64,000 bases of DNA from Flavobacterium hibernum (GCF_000832125.1 NZ_JPRK01000007.1:248001-312000), one strand, 5' to 3'; positions 52,803 through 62,454 are shown, counted from the first letter of the stretch. A program made the numbers and translations. Notes: generated by a model from the sequence alone, not told the origin.

Positions 52803-54083
52803 TTAATTTCCAATAGCTATCGTGTTGTTTACGTTCATTCTAAAATCTGGATTTCCTTTGATATTGGGCGTTGTAAATAATTGACTATTTTTGAAAGTGG
52901 TGTAGTTAATATCAAAAGCTGGATTGCTATAAAATTGCTGAATTGTTGCATTTGCACCTCCGGCTTCGCTTGTAATTGCGCCGTTACAATTATTTACGAT
53001 TAGATTTTTGAATGAAATTTTAGATAAATTTACATCTCCATTTCCAATATTTCCTTCTAGTAATACAAAAGGAGCAAAGCCTGAAACGATACTATTTGTT
53101 AGATTAAAAAATGTGTTTTCTTTTACGTAGATAGATTCTCGTACAAGTCCTTGATTATTTTCTTCCATATTGACTAAAGTAATGTTGTTCGCATTTATTT
53201 TAGTTAATTTCTTAGACATATCAGTGTTTCCAATTTTATCATAAGAATCTACTTCAAAACATCTGGAACCCGAAACATCTGATGAAAATGGATGACGAAT
53301 GGCAATACTGTTATTGATGTTGATTTGTGCACCTTGTGTAAAGTCAAAATCATCATCAGTAGTTCTATATGAAATAAGGTTGTTTAGGTTTAAATCGCCA
53401 CCATAACACTCGAAAGAATCATCGTTAGAATAGCTAATTTGTATGTTGCTAAAAATTGTTTTTCTGCCAACACCTGCTAAAGAAAGTCCGTTAAGTTCCT
53501 TTGCAGCGCTTAGTTTTCGACCAGAATATTCAATACGAACATATTTAAGAATTCCAGAATTATCTTCGGCATCCTGACCTCCATAATGGTTTAGCATTGG
53601 TTCTAAGTCAAAAGGCAAAATATGGATACCGCCAATAGTGTTTATAGGTGCTTTACCAAGAATAATAATTCCGCCCCAGTCGCCAGGTCTTCTTTCCGTA
53701 ACTTCTTTGTTTGAAGTAAAAACGATAGGATCAGTTTCTAAACCTTCGGCTATAATTTTAGAACCATTTGTAATCACAAGAGTTCCACAAGTTTTATCGT
53801 CGCCGCGAATAACAGTTCCAGGTTCTATGGTCAAAGTTGCATTATTGGTTACATAAACAACTCCAACTAATTGATAAGTGTTGCGTTTAGAAAGTTTAGT
53901 ATCCTTGTCTATAGTTCCTGCAATTATATTTGTTGCTTCGTTATATTCTATTTTAGCCGGATTAAAATTGGTCCAATTGTTCATCCAGTTTGTGTTGCCA
54001 ATAATTCCTTTTGGTTGTTGTTGTGCATTTGATAAAACGGCACTAAGAAGACAAATAAGTGTAATACGTAATTTTGTTTTCAT
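52803..54083 (-). CDS. Secreted parallel beta-helix-like protein
   Basis: A 426-residue protein with a signal peptide (cleavage near LSNAQ, residue 21). The rest is beta-rich with PGTVIRGDDKTCGTLVITNGSKIIAEG, GLSLAGVGRKTIFSNIQISYSNDDSFECYGG and DDDFDFTQGAQININNS, a ladder-like repeat fitting a right-handed parallel beta-helix. Proteins of this type are annotated in Bacteroidota as secreted T9SS-associated or hypothetical. No sorting domain is seen at its C-terminus. It is monocistronic with a repeat-free promoter region. Confidence 0.8.
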   Translation of the reverse strand: MKTKLRITLICLLSAVLSNAQQQPKGIIGNTNWMNNWTNFNPAKIEYNEATNIIAGTIDKDTKLSKRNTYQLVGVVYVTNNATLTIEPGTVIRGDDKTCGTLVITNGSKIIAEGLETDPIVFTSNKEVTERRPGDWGGIIILGKAPINTIGGIHILPFDLEPMLNHYGGQDAEDNSGILKYVRIEYSGRKLSAAKELNGLSLAGVGRKTIFSNIQISYSNDDSFECYGGDLNLNNLISYRTTDDDFDFTQGAQININNSIAIRHPFSSDVSGSRCFEVDSYDKIGNTDMSKKLTKINANNITLVNMEENNQGLVRESIYVKENTFFNLTNSIVSGFAPFVLLEGNIGNGDVNLSKISFKNLIVNNCNGAITSEAGGANATIQQFYSNPAFDINYTTFKNSQLFTTPNIKGNPDFRMNVNNTIAIGN

Positions 54084-54223
54084 AACTGATTTTGATTTCT
54101 AGTTTTTGCTTTTTTAATTAGGCCAAATTTAGAAGCCGAATGTTAATCAAAACGTTGAAAGTCATTATGAAAGCGTTAGTTTAGTATTAAGAATGTTATC
54201 TTTTTGAAAATAATTAAAAAAAG

Positions 54224-54254
54224 AAACCCCAATAGTTTTAAACTATTGGGGTTT
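54224..54254. terminator. Strong hairpin terminator after yceI
   Basis: AAACCCCAATAGTTT and AAACTATTGGGGTTT form a near-perfect hairpin with T- and A-tracts on both sides. It lies between the yceI gene and the start of the beta-helix gene, so it ends the operon coming from 55989. Confidence 0.85.
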
Positions 54255-54292
54255 TTCTTATGATTTTATTAGAATCAGTAAGTCTTAAAATA

Positions 54293-54859
54293 TTAGAATT
54301 TTAAAGCTACAGTTAATTCGAAATCGTCATTGATAGTTTTGTCTCCTAAGTTTTCGAAGAAGTTACCAGAGTTGTATTTGATATCGTATTTAGTTCTGTC
54401 AACTTTGAATGCAGTAGTTGCAGTGTTTCCAGCTATAGTAATATCAAAAGTTACTGGTTTAGTAATTCCTTTGATAGTTAAATCTGCAGTTACAGTATAA
54501 ACGTCAGTTGCTTTAGCACCAATTTTTTTGAAAACTAATTTTGCAGTTGGGAATTTGTCAGTTCCAAAGAAATCGTCAGCTTTTAAGTGACCATTCAATT
54601 TTCCTTGGTATTCTCCAGTTAAATCAGTTGCAGTTAATGAAGTCATATCAACAGTAAAAGAACCACCAACTAATTTTTTTCCTTTGAAAACTACAGCTCC
54701 ATCTTTAAAGTTTACAGTTCCAGAGTGTTCTCCAGTTACTTTTTTACCTACCCATTTGATAGTAGATGCTTTTACGTCGATTTTTTTAGATTGTGCGTTA
54801 ACTGAGATACTAGCTACTGCTACGAATAATGCTATTGCAATTGTTTTTAAATTTTTCAT
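54293..54859 (-). CDS. YceI family periplasmic protein
   Basis: 188 residues with a signal peptide (cleavage near SVNAQ, residue 22-23). The lipocalin-like YceI fold is evident from STIKWVGKKVTGEHSGTVNF, GSFTVDMTSL, LNGHLKADDFFGTDKFPTAKL, DLTIKGITKPVTFDI and ADDFF. It binds a polyisoprenoid-type lipid in the family's structures. It is last in the MarR-nitroreductase-YceI operon, 31 bp after the nitroreductase. Confidence 0.95.
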   Translation of the reverse strand: MKNLKTIAIALFVAVASISVNAQSKKIDVKASTIKWVGKKVTGEHSGTVNFKDGAVVFKGKKLVGGSFTVDMTSLTATDLTGEYQGKLNGHLKADDFFGTDKFPTAKLVFKKIGAKATDVYTVTADLTIKGITKPVTFDITIAGNTATTAFKVDRTKYDIKYNSGNFFENLGDKTINDDFELTVALKF

Positions 54860-54890
54860 GTTGTTAAAATTGATTTTAGATTAATAATAA

Positions 54891-55523
54891 TTATATAGTG
54901 ATAAATAATTCTTCTTGAGATTTTCTTACTTTTTTGTAATGTTGAGCGTCGTCCTCATCATGTCTGTATCCTACAGTTGCGATAACTGATGCATTTAAAC
55001 CTAATTTGTCTAAACCTAAGATTTCATTAAAACTTGCCGGACTAAAACCTTCCATAGGAGTTGCATCGATTTTTAATTCGGCAGCAGCACTTAATAAAGT
55101 TCCTAAAGCAATGTAAGTTTGTTTTGCTGTCCAGATATTTTTAGCTTCTTGAGATAAGTTTGCAATTGTACCTTTCATCATATCGCTAAATCCAGCTAAA
55201 GCTTCAGTTGGAAGACCTCTTGTTTCGCTAATGTTTTTAATGTAAGCATCTACAGATTCTGGTCCTGCATTTAAGTCATTTGCAAAAATAATTAGGTGCG
55301 AAGCGTCAGTAATTTGAGTTTGTCCCCAAGCTGCGGCTTTTAATTGCTCTCTAATTTCTGGGTTTTCTACGATTATAACTTTAAATGGTTGTAAACCGTA
55401 TGAAGAAGCGCTTAATCTAATAGCTTCTTTTAAAGTGTTTAAATCTTCAGTAGAGATTTTTTTTGTTGCATCAAATTTTTTAGTTGCATATCTCCAATTT
55501 AAATTTTCTAATAATGTGCTCAT
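54891..55523 (-). CDS. NAD(P)H-dependent nitroreductase family oxidoreductase
   Basis: The 210-residue flavoprotein has the NfsB/FRase-like pattern: WRYATKKFDATKKIS (residues 10-24), LSASSYGLQPFKVIIVENPEIRE (38-60), and GFSPASFNEILGLDKLGLNASVIATVGYRHDEDD near the C-terminus. It reduces quinones, nitro or other electrophiles using FMN. It is 4 bp after the MarR gene, thus cotranscribed. Confidence 0.93.
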   Translation of the reverse strand: MSTLLENLNWRYATKKFDATKKISTEDLNTLKEAIRLSASSYGLQPFKVIIVENPEIREQLKAAAWGQTQITDASHLIIFANDLNAGPESVDAYIKNISETRGLPTEALAGFSDMMKGTIANLSQEAKNIWTAKQTYIALGTLLSAAAELKIDATPMEGFSPASFNEILGLDKLGLNASVIATVGYRHDEDDAQHYKKVRKSQEELFITI

Positions 55524-55527
55524 AATA

Positions 55528-55989
55528 TTAATTTTGTTGAGTTCGGTATTTTTCTAATAGTTGATTTAATAATTCTAATTCTTCAGTACTTATATTCTCC
55601 GCAAATGTGCGCTCGTGCTCATCTATCTTCGGATCTAATTCTCTTAGCACGTCTAATCCTTTTTGAGTAATTAGAACCTCTATTTTTCGTCTATTATTAG
55701 GACAAACATTTCGTGTAACAAAATCCTTCAATAATAATTTGTCTACTAATCGTGTTGTGTTACTTGTTTTAGCAAGCATACGTTCTTGTATGACACACAT
55801 ATTAGCAGGATTTCCTTTTTGTCCTCTTAATATACGTAGTACATTATATTGTTCTCCGGATAAATCATACGGTTTTATTAACTCGTTGAAATGATCCTGA
55901 ATCACATTCTGTGTGTACATGATATTCAGAATAACTTTTTTCGCATTATCCAGCTTAACTGTACTTTTTATAACCTCTTCAATTGTCAT
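55528..55989 (-). CDS. MarR family transcriptional regulator
   Basis: 153 residues from ATG 55989 (MTIEEVIKSTVKLDN); the longer frame starting at 56049 would cover the operators, so the shorter start is preferred. The winged helix is at about 45-115 (LSGEQYNVLRILRG, MCVIQERMLAKTSNTTRLVDKLLLKDFVTRNVCPNNRRKIEVLIT). A single Cys-containing CVIQER segment could sense electrophiles. It is upstream of nitroreductase and YceI and likely represses its own operon via two palindromes. Confidence 0.92.
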   Translation of the reverse strand: MTIEEVIKSTVKLDNAKKVILNIMYTQNVIQDHFNELIKPYDLSGEQYNVLRILRGQKGNPANMCVIQERMLAKTSNTTRLVDKLLLKDFVTRNVCPNNRRKIEVLITQKGLDVLRELDPKIDEHERTFAENISTEELELLNQLLEKYRTQQN

Positions 55990-56004
55990 AGTCGTAAGTG
56001 TATA

Positions 56005-56020
56005 ATTTGTATATACAAAT
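56005..56020. promoter_or_regulatory. MarR operator ATTTGTATATACAAAT
   Basis: Perfect 16-bp palindrome overlapping the -7 box of the operon. A second site with the same core TTGTATATACAA lies 31 bp further upstream (centre to centre). Confidence 0.78.
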
Positions 56021-56023
56021 GTA
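56016..56023 (-). promoter_or_regulatory. -7 box TACATTTG of the marR operon
   Basis: TACATTTG on the minus strand fits TAnnTTTG and overlaps the operator at 56005-56020, consistent with repression. Confidence 0.55.
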
Positions 56024-56037
56024 TGCACTTTTAACTG

Positions 56038-56049
56038 TTGTATATACAA
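56038..56049. promoter_or_regulatory. MarR operator, distal copy TTGTATATACAA
   Basis: Same 12-bp palindromic core as the proximal site, on the upstream side. Spacing of about three helical turns would put both dimers on one face. Downstream to 56304 (315-bp gap) I see only AT-rich sequence and the repeat remnant at 56213. Confidence 0.72.
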
Positions 56050-56212
56050 ATGTCATGTTAAATTTTTGTTAATTGAAATAACGTGTCTTTATTAGTTATA
56101 CAAACCCTGTAGAGTTACAGTAAAAATACTATAATTTTTATTTGAAAAATGGATTTTCTAAAGTTTAATGATTTTTTAAAGATGGGATTAACTGTGTTTT
56201 TTTAATTCAGTA

Positions 56213-56247
56213 AACCCGAAAGTTCCAAAGCCTCGGGACTGTCGCGT
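56213..56247. repeat. Remnant of CCTCGGGACTGTCG repeat
   Basis: CCTCGGGACTGTCG shares its core with the CGACAGTCCCGAAG element at 60401. It looks like a half copy. Confidence 0.45.
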
Positions 56248-56304
56248 TTCTTATGTTGTTAGTTTACTTATCGACATATAATTTCTACATTAAAATCAAA
56301 AGAG

Positions 56305-57042
56305 TTAATTAAGTATAAGATATAATAATGCTGCTAAACTTGATCCAATTACTGGGCCTACAATGGGAATCCAGGCATAACTCCAATTACTGCTTCCTTT
56401 TATAGGAAGGACTGCGTGCATGATTCTTGGTCCAAGATCTCTGGCAGGATTAATAGCGTAACCAGTTGTACCTCCTAATGATAAACCAATTACCCATACA
56501 ACTATTGCCACAGGAAGTGCACCAATAGTTCCTAAACCTATTGTTGCATTTGCATCAGCGGCTATTTGCAGGCTTGGTCCAGCAATATAAAAAATAGAAA
56601 AGATCAAGACAAAAGTTGCAATTATCTCACTGATTAGGTTTGATAAATTATTTTTGATGGCTGGAGATGTAGAGAAGCAAGCAAATTTTGCTCCTTCATC
56701 ATCAGTTGCGGCAAAATGGTCTTTGTGAGATAACCACACAAGGAAAGCACCTAACATCGCTCCAATCATTTGAGCCAATATATAGGTAGGAACTAAGTTC
56801 CAATTGAATTTTCCTATCAGAGCCAAACCAAGTGTAACAATTGGATTTAAGTGTGCTCCACTAATTGGTCCTGCAATAAGTACACCTGTAAAAACAGCAA
56901 ACGCCCAGGCTGTAGTGATAACAATCCATCCAGAGTTGTTTCCTTTTGTATCTTTCAGTACGACATTTGCAACGACGCCATTACCTAATAAAATCATTAC
57001 CATAGTGCCTAAAATTTCTGCTGTAAAAGGTGTCATATTCAA
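56305..57042 (-). CDS. glpF: MIP family glycerol facilitator
   Basis: A 245-residue protein with about six membrane segments and two pore half-helices. The second NPA box is conserved in GYAINPARDLGPR. The first reads HLNPIVTLG, so Ala is replaced by Ile. An N-terminal AEILGTMVMILLGNGVVAN is typical of GlpF-like aquaglyceroporins. It lies 16 bp after glpK, completing a glycerol operon. Confidence 0.93.
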   Translation of the reverse strand: MNMTPFTAEILGTMVMILLGNGVVANVVLKDTKGNNSGWIVITTAWAFAVFTGVLIAGPISGAHLNPIVTLGLALIGKFNWNLVPTYILAQMIGAMLGAFLVWLSHKDHFAATDDEGAKFACFSTSPAIKNNLSNLISEIIATFVLIFSIFYIAGPSLQIAADANATIGLGTIGALPVAIVVWVIGLSLGGTTGYAINPARDLGPRIMHAVLPIKGSSNWSYAWIPIVGPVIGSSLAALLYLILN

Positions 57043-57058
57043 CTATGTATTAATTGTT

Positions 57059-58555
57059 TTATTCTTCAATCCAGTCTGATGCGCGTCCAATGGCTTTATT
57101 CCAGTTTTTTACCAGTTTGTTTACTTCTGGTTTTGGCATATCTGGAGAAAATACACGATCTATAGACCATTGTTCTTTTAAATCGTCTAAACTTGACCAG
57201 TATCCTACAGCAAGTCCAGCTAAATATGCGGCGCCCAAAGCTGTTGTTTCGAGTGTTTTTGGTCTTGTAACGGTTTTTCCATAAATGTCGGACTGAAATT
57301 GCATTAGTAAATTATTGGTTGCAGCACCGCCATCGACCCTTAATTCTTTTCCTTTTCCTCCAAAATCTGCTTCCATAGCTTTTAGCAAATCATTAACCTG
57401 ATAAGCAATTCCTTCTAAAGTTGCTCGTGCGATATGTGCATTGGTAGTTCCTCTTGTTATTCCAAAAATGGCACCTCTGGCATATTGATCCCAATGCGGA
57501 GCTCCTAAACCAGTTAGAGCAGGAACAAAATAAACTCCGCCATTATCAGGAACACTGGCTGCTAGAGTCTCAATTTCTTCAGATGCGTTAATCATTTTTG
57601 CACCATCTCTTAACCATTGTACCGCTGCACCTCCAACAAAAACGCTGCCTTCTAAAGCATAGGTCGTTTTGCCATTAATTTTCCAGGCTATAGTAGTTAA
57701 TAAATTATTGGTTGAACGAATTGGCTTTGTACCTGTATTCATTAACACAAAACAACCTGTTCCGTAAGTGTTCTTTATCATTCCAGAAGTTGTGCATAAC
57801 TGACCAAACAGCGCCGCTTGCTGATCTCCTGCAACGCCGGCAATTGGAATTTTTGTTGAAAATAGGGTAGTAGAGCTTTCGCCATAAATGGTCGAACTTT
57901 CTTTTACTTCAGGAAGCATGGCTCTTGGAATATCAAAAAGTTCTAATAATTCGTCATCCCATTCTAAAGTATTGATATTAAATAATAAAGTTCTGCTCGC
58001 ATTAGAAACATCGGTCATGAATAATTTACCTCTAGTTAGTTTCCAAATGAGCCAAGTGTCTACCGTTCCAAAACAAAGTTTTCCTTGTTCTGCTTTTTTT
58101 CGTGCTCCAGGCACGTTATCTAAAATCCATTTTACTTTGGTTCCAGAAAAATAGGCATCCAGAATTAATCCCGTTTTTGTCTGAATCATTTCGGCATATC
58201 CTTGAGCTTTTAGTTTGTCACAATATTTTGCTGTTCTACGATCTTGCCAAACAATAGCATTATAAATAGGTTCACTTGTTTCTCTGTCCCAAATAATAGT
58301 AGTTTCTCGCTGATTGGTTATTCCAATTGCGGCTATTTCTCTACCAGAGATTCCCACTTTAGCAATTGCTTCTGCGGCTACACTTATTTGAGAAGACCAA
58401 ATTTCGTTTGGGTTATGTTCGACCCATCCCGGTTTTGGAAAAATTTGCTTAAAAGTTTTTTGCGAGATGCTTACAATTTCTCCTCCATGATTAAAGACTA
58501 TAGCTCTCGAGGAAGTGGTTCCTTGATCAAGCGCCAGAATTAATTTATCTTGCAT
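57059..58555 (-). CDS. glpK: Glycerol kinase
   Basis: A 498-residue FGGY kinase with the N-terminal [15 protein letters not shown] (residues 7-21), [25 protein letters not shown] and [12 protein letters not shown]. It phosphorylates glycerol that enters by GlpF. It sits between glpD and glpF, 26 bp after the former. Length is normal. Confidence 0.97.
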   Translation of the reverse strand: MQDKLILALDQGTTSSRAIVFNHGGEIVSISQKTFKQIFPKPGWVEHNPNEIWSSQISVAAEAIAKVGISGREIAAIGITNQRETTIIWDRETSEPIYNAIVWQDRRTAKYCDKLKAQGYAEMIQTKTGLILDAYFSGTKVKWILDNVPGARKKAEQGKLCFGTVDTWLIWKLTRGKLFMTDVSNASRTLLFNINTLEWDDELLELFDIPRAMLPEVKESSTIYGESSTTLFSTKIPIAGVAGDQQAALFGQLCTTSGMIKNTYGTGCFVLMNTGTKPIRSTNNLLTTIAWKINGKTTYALEGSVFVGGAAVQWLRDGAKMINASEEIETLAASVPDNGGVYFVPALTGLGAPHWDQYARGAIFGITRGTTNAHIARATLEGIAYQVNDLLKAMEADFGGKGKELRVDGGAATNNLLMQFQSDIYGKTVTRPKTLETTALGAAYLAGLAVGYWSSLDDLKEQWSIDRVFSPDMPKPEVNKLVKNWNKAIGRASDWIEE

Positions 58556-58581
58556 GACTTATATACTTAAGTTAATAAATT

Positions 58582-60159
58582 CTATTGAAATTCTTTTAGA
58601 AGAAAACCTCTTGCAATTCCGTGGAAGTTTGTAATTTCTCTATGTATCCAGGTTTCGTCATGTCCCAGTTCCTTTGCAATTAATCGTGCTACTTTTTCAG
58701 ATGATTGAATTGCAGCTCTGGCATCTAAGAATAATAATCGAACACGTCTTGCTAAAACGTCGTCTACAGTTCTAGCCATTTCATATCGAATAGCCCAAGC
58801 TACTTCTGCCATTACAAATTCGTGATCCGGGTGGAGTTTTTCTTTTAATTCAGGCTCATTTTGTTGCAACTCGAGTATTTTTGGAATATCTGAACCATAG
58901 ATATACAAATGATTCATTCTGTCTAAATCTGTAGTAGTTTGGTTTCCATGAATAGGAAGATGTTCTGTATTACAGACTTTTTGGGGTAATTTGCCTACTT
59001 TGATAGCTTTGTCGATAATATCTTCGGCAATTTTTCTGTAAGTCGTCCACTTTCCTCCAGTGATTGTTATTAAGCCAGTTTCCGAAACTATAATTTTATG
59101 ACTTCTCGAAACTTCCTTGGTACTTTTCCCTTCTTCTTCGGGGGCTGCCAAAGGGCGTAAACCTGCAAAAACAGAAAGAACGTCAGCTCTTGTTGGTTTT
59201 TTTGCCAAGAAGCGTTGAGCAGTTTCCAGAACAAATTCGATTTCACTTTCGAGCGCAATAGGTTCAAGACTGTGTTTTCTAATTAAAGTATCTGTTGTTC
59301 CTACTACAATTCGATTATGCCAAGGCACCGCAAATAAAACTCGTCCATCACTAGTTTTAGGAATCATCAAGGCTTGATTACTTGGCAAAAAAGATTTATC
59401 AAATACTAGATGAATTCCCTGACTAGGTACAATGTATTTCTTGTAAACCGTGTCGTTTAGTTTCATAATGGCATTTGTAAAAACTCCAGTTGCATTAATA
59501 ATTGCGGCACCTTTAATATCATACTGGTGACCTGTTTCATGATCTATTGCCTCAACACCAATGATTTGGTTTTTGTCATCTTTTAATAAGCCTACAACTT
59601 TAGAATAATTTAAAAGGCAAGCTCCTTTTTCTACCGCTGTTTGAGCAATGTTTATTGCCATACGCGAATCATCAAATTGTCCGTCATGATAAATAACGCC
59701 ACTTACCAAACCTTTTTCTTCGACGGTAGGAAGCATTTCAATTGTTTTTTTCTTCGAAATATATTTTGAGGCTCCTAAACTTAAACGTCCCGCCAGTAAA
59801 TCATAAATGGTTAACCCGATAGTATAAAAGTAACCGCCCCACCAGTTGTAATTGGGGATTACAAAAGATTGATTTTTGACCAAATGCCCTGCGTTTTTCG
59901 CCATCAAGCCTCGCTCTTTTAAGGCCTCTCTAACTAAGTGAATATCACCTTGCTCTAAATATCGAACTCCGCCATGAACTAATTTGGTACTTCTGCTCGA
60001 GGTTCCTTTTGCAAAATCTACAGCTTCAAGCAAGATCGTTTTATAGTCTCTGCTTGCGGCATCAAGAGCAGTTCCAAGACCGCTTGCGCCACCACCAATT
60101 ATAATTACATCCCACTTTTCAGTGTTTTTTAATCTTGATAACTGTTCTGAACGTTTCAT
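58582..60159 (-). CDS. glpD: Glycerol-3-phosphate dehydrogenase (FAD-dependent)
   Basis: The 525-residue protein has the dinucleotide motif IIGGGASGLGTALDAASRDYKTILLEA (20-46), then SSRSTKLVHGGVRYLE, and GGKWTTYRKIAEDII near residue 380. It oxidises sn-glycerol-3-phosphate to dihydroxyacetone phosphate and passes electrons to quinone at the inner membrane. It is first in the glpD-glpK-glpF operon. No regulator gene is adjacent. Confidence 0.96.
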   Translation of the reverse strand: MKRSEQLSRLKNTEKWDVIIIGGGASGLGTALDAASRDYKTILLEAVDFAKGTSSRSTKLVHGGVRYLEQGDIHLVREALKERGLMAKNAGHLVKNQSFVIPNYNWWGGYFYTIGLTIYDLLAGRLSLGASKYISKKKTIEMLPTVEEKGLVSGVIYHDGQFDDSRMAINIAQTAVEKGACLLNYSKVVGLLKDDKNQIIGVEAIDHETGHQYDIKGAAIINATGVFTNAIMKLNDTVYKKYIVPSQGIHLVFDKSFLPSNQALMIPKTSDGRVLFAVPWHNRIVVGTTDTLIRKHSLEPIALESEIEFVLETAQRFLAKKPTRADVLSVFAGLRPLAAPEEEGKSTKEVSRSHKIIVSETGLITITGGKWTTYRKIAEDIIDKAIKVGKLPQKVCNTEHLPIHGNQTTTDLDRMNHLYIYGSDIPKILELQQNEPELKEKLHPDHEFVMAEVAWAIRYEMARTVDDVLARRVRLLFLDARAAIQSSEKVARLIAKELGHDETWIHREITNFHGIARGFLLKEFQ

Positions 60160-60329
60160 ATTGTAGTACTTTGTTTTCTTTTGGCGTTATATACGGTCAC
60201 TAATAATATAGTTTTAGAACTGTTAAGTTACAAAATAGATTGATAATGTAGTACTTAAATTCTGGGTATAAAAATTAGCAGAAACCTATTCCGTCCTGAA
60301 GTTTCGTGATCGGACTAAAATCTAAAATA

Positions 60330-60440
60330 CTGTCGGGTTATCCGCTCCGCCTCGGCAGATAACTTCTATCTCGCACGTAAACATACAAAACGACAAAACC
60401 CGACAGTCCCGAAGTCTCGGGATAAAACCTGTCGGGTTTG
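60330..60440. repeat. Nested palindrome CTGTCGGGTT / AACCCGACAG with inner TCCCGAAGTCTCGGGA
   Basis: CTGTCGGGTT (60330-60339) pairs with AACCCGACAG (60397-60406). Directly next to it are TCCCGAAGTCTCGGGA (60407-60422) and CCTGTCGGGTTT. The element lies in the 317-bp gap upstream of glpD; the part next to glpD is AT-rich, presumably the promoter. A related palindrome is the terminator at 61907. Confidence 0.72.
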
Positions 60441-60476
60441 GATATTTTATCAAATAAATTTAGAAGTTCTATTCTA

Positions 60477-60998
60477 TTAAGCTAGTTTTTTTTCAAATGC
60501 TTTTCTTGCAGCACCTCTAAAAAAAACTTCGCCACAATAGTTATAATTTAATCTGTCTAAAATTTTAAGCATTGGAACATTGTCAAAATTGGTGTCAACT
60601 TTTATACTTTGGATATTGTTTGCAAGAGCCAAATCTTCTATGCTTTTAAAAAGTTTTGTAGCAATACCTTTGCCTTTTGCTAATTTTGAAACCGCTACAC
60701 GATGAACAACTGTATAATCGCCATTAGTAAGCCATTTTCCTTCTATGTCCTCATATGCAGGTTCCTTGTCGAACATAATGGCGGCATAACACAGAATAAT
60801 TTCATTTTCTGTAAACACATAAGCATGGCCATTTTTTATATCGTTTTCTACAGTAGTTTCATTAGGATATCCGTCTTGCCATTGCGAACTTCCGTCCAGA
60901 CGTCTTTGCTCAATAGCATCTTGTAGGATATTCCATATTTGAGATATTTCAGAAACATCAGCTTTTCTTAAAATTAAATTTTCTTTTACGTTGCTCAT
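60477..60998 (-). CDS. GNAT family N-acetyltransferase
   Basis: A 173-residue protein. The acetyl-CoA pyrophosphate loop is VAVSKLAKGKGIATKLFKSIED (R/Q-x-x-G-x-G/A type). Strand and helix order fits GNAT: N-terminal ILRKADVSEISQIWNIL, IILCYAAIMFDKEPAYEDIEGKW, and IKVDTNFDNVPMLKILDRLNYNYCGEVFF. It acetylates an unknown amine in the cytoplasm. It is monocistronic. Confidence 0.92.
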   Translation of the reverse strand: MSNVKENLILRKADVSEISQIWNILQDAIEQRRLDGSSQWQDGYPNETTVENDIKNGHAYVFTENEIILCYAAIMFDKEPAYEDIEGKWLTNGDYTVVHRVAVSKLAKGKGIATKLFKSIEDLALANNIQSIKVDTNFDNVPMLKILDRLNYNYCGEVFFRGAARKAFEKKLA

Positions 60999-61108
60999 TT
61001 TTTTTAGTATTAAACTATTAATGAAAAATTTATGAACTTGCCTTTAGGGAAACTATAAATTAAGATCCAGCAAATCTGTCGGGTTAAATTTATAATTTAC
61101 GAAAGTTA

Positions 61109-61882
61109 TTATTCCCTTAAATACTTTTCAATGTACGTATTTATTATTTTTCGTTCTTCGATTGTTGCGTCATTATCCATATCACTATGGTTGATAGGGG
61201 TCAATTGAACTATCATTTCGTATTTTTTTTGTTCTTGTTCAGTTGGTAATACACCTTCGTCTGCAGAATAGTTTTTAGAACGTAACGTATATACTTTTGG
61301 TTGGTTAAATCTTGGAAGGGGCATTCTTCGATTGTCCATCGTTATTATTTTGTAAACCAATTTAGGATATTTTGTAGCAAATAAGGCAGTCATATCTCCA
61401 CCATTTGAATGACCAATTAATGTTAAATGCTTAAAATCTAATTCAGGTTTTATAATTTTATACTCATTTAAAACATAAAGAATGTTATCGGTGCCTCTTT
61501 CCCAATTTGGTTTTCTTGTAACTTTAAAATCTCCTTCCATTGCCAAAAGGTCGTCAGTAGGTAATTCGTGCTGAATACTAATAACAAAATATCCTTTTGA
61601 AGCTAAATTTTCTGTTAAATAAGAATAAATCATATTGTCTCCACCTTTATTCTCTCCGTATCCATGACTAAAAATTATTATCTGCTGATTACTAATTTTG
61701 AAGTCTGTTTTTGGGTAAAAAATGGCAATCGGAACTTTACGATTTCTTGATTTGTCAAATAACTCTAAGGTATCAAGTTTAACGGGATACGTATTATTTG
61801 ATATTTGAGAGTTTGTTTTTTTGCTATTCGAACAACTTATTAATAGTAAACAAATTAAAAGTTGAGATAATATTTTGGTCAT
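61109..61882 (-). CDS. Alpha/beta hydrolase lipoprotein
   Basis: A 257-residue protein with a lipobox (LLISCSNS, Cys at 17). The nucleophile elbow is GHSNGG in HLTLIGHSNGGDMTALF. Conserved surroundings IIIFSHGYGENKGGDNMIYSYL and YFVISIQHELPTDD resemble PAF-acetylhydrolase/dienelactone-hydrolase-like esterases. It is tethered to a membrane. A catalytic His near NHSDMDND is likely. The substrate is unknown. Confidence 0.85.
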   Translation of the reverse strand: MTKILSQLLICLLLISCSNSKKTNSQISNNTYPVKLDTLELFDKSRNRKVPIAIFYPKTDFKISNQQIIIFSHGYGENKGGDNMIYSYLTENLASKGYFVISIQHELPTDDLLAMEGDFKVTRKPNWERGTDNILYVLNEYKIIKPELDFKHLTLIGHSNGGDMTALFATKYPKLVYKIITMDNRRMPLPRFNQPKVYTLRSKNYSADEGVLPTEQEQKKYEMIVQLTPINHSDMDNDATIEERKIINTYIEKYLRE

Positions 61883-61906
61883 TTTGGTTTATTTGGTAGA
61901 ATTATG

Positions 61907-61939
61907 AAACCCGACAGGTTTTTAAAACCTGTCGGGTTT
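61907..61939. terminator. Palindromic AAACCCGACAGG ... CCTGTCGGGTTT
   Basis: AAACCCGACAGGTTTT and AAAACCTGTCGGGTTT are inverted copies around a short centre. It can act as a terminator for the sulfur-transport genes reading leftwards and also belongs to the CCTGTCGGGTTT repeat class. Confidence 0.7.
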
Positions 61940-61964
61940 GATATGTATAATAACATTAAGAATA

Positions 61965-62444
61965 TTAATGAGGCAGTTTGTCTTTAATCAAACCATAAAC
62001 CCAAGTTCCAAAAATAGCACTTACTAAAGTCACTACAATTACAGTAACTCCAGTTCCAATTTGTGCAAAAAGTGGTCCGGGACAAGCTCCAGTAATTGCC
62101 CATCCAAAACCAAACATTAATCCGCCATAGATTTGTCCTTTGTTGAAAGTCTTTGGCTGAATTTCGATTTTTTCTCCTTGCAGCGTTTTAATATTGAACT
62201 TTTTAATCAATTGAACAGATATTAGTCCAACTACAACTGCACTTCCAATTACGCCATACATAAAGAAAGATTGCAGGTGAAACATTTCCTGAATGCGAAA
62301 CCAACTTATGATTTCGGCTTTTACGAATACAATCCCAAAAAAGATCCCGACAACAAGATATTTTAAGTTTGAGAAACCCGAATCTTTAATTTGACTTCCG
62401 TTGATTCCTTCTGTATCTGTATTTTTATTTTCTAAATTACTCAT
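61965..62444 (-). CDS. YeeE/YedE-type sulfur transport protein (DUF6691-like)
   Basis: A 159-residue membrane protein with about four hydrophobic segments. Its second half carries ITGACPGPLFAQIGTG, the GACPGP motif of the YeeE/YedE fold, and ends IFGTWVYGLIKD. It is the smaller half of a split YeeE/YedE pair. The partner gene is 10 bp upstream. It likely moves a sulfur compound such as thiosulfate or polysulfide. Confidence 0.9.
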   Translation of the reverse strand: MSNLENKNTDTEGINGSQIKDSGFSNLKYLVVGIFFGIVFVKAEIISWFRIQEMFHLQSFFMYGVIGSAVVVGLISVQLIKKFNIKTLQGEKIEIQPKTFNKGQIYGGLMFGFGWAITGACPGPLFAQIGTGVTVIVVTLVSAIFGTWVYGLIKDKLPH

Positions 62445-62454
62445 TTTTGAAATT

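Noticed and set aside
55990..56049. Longer N-terminus of the MarR protein
   Set aside because: It would be translated through both operators and the promoter.
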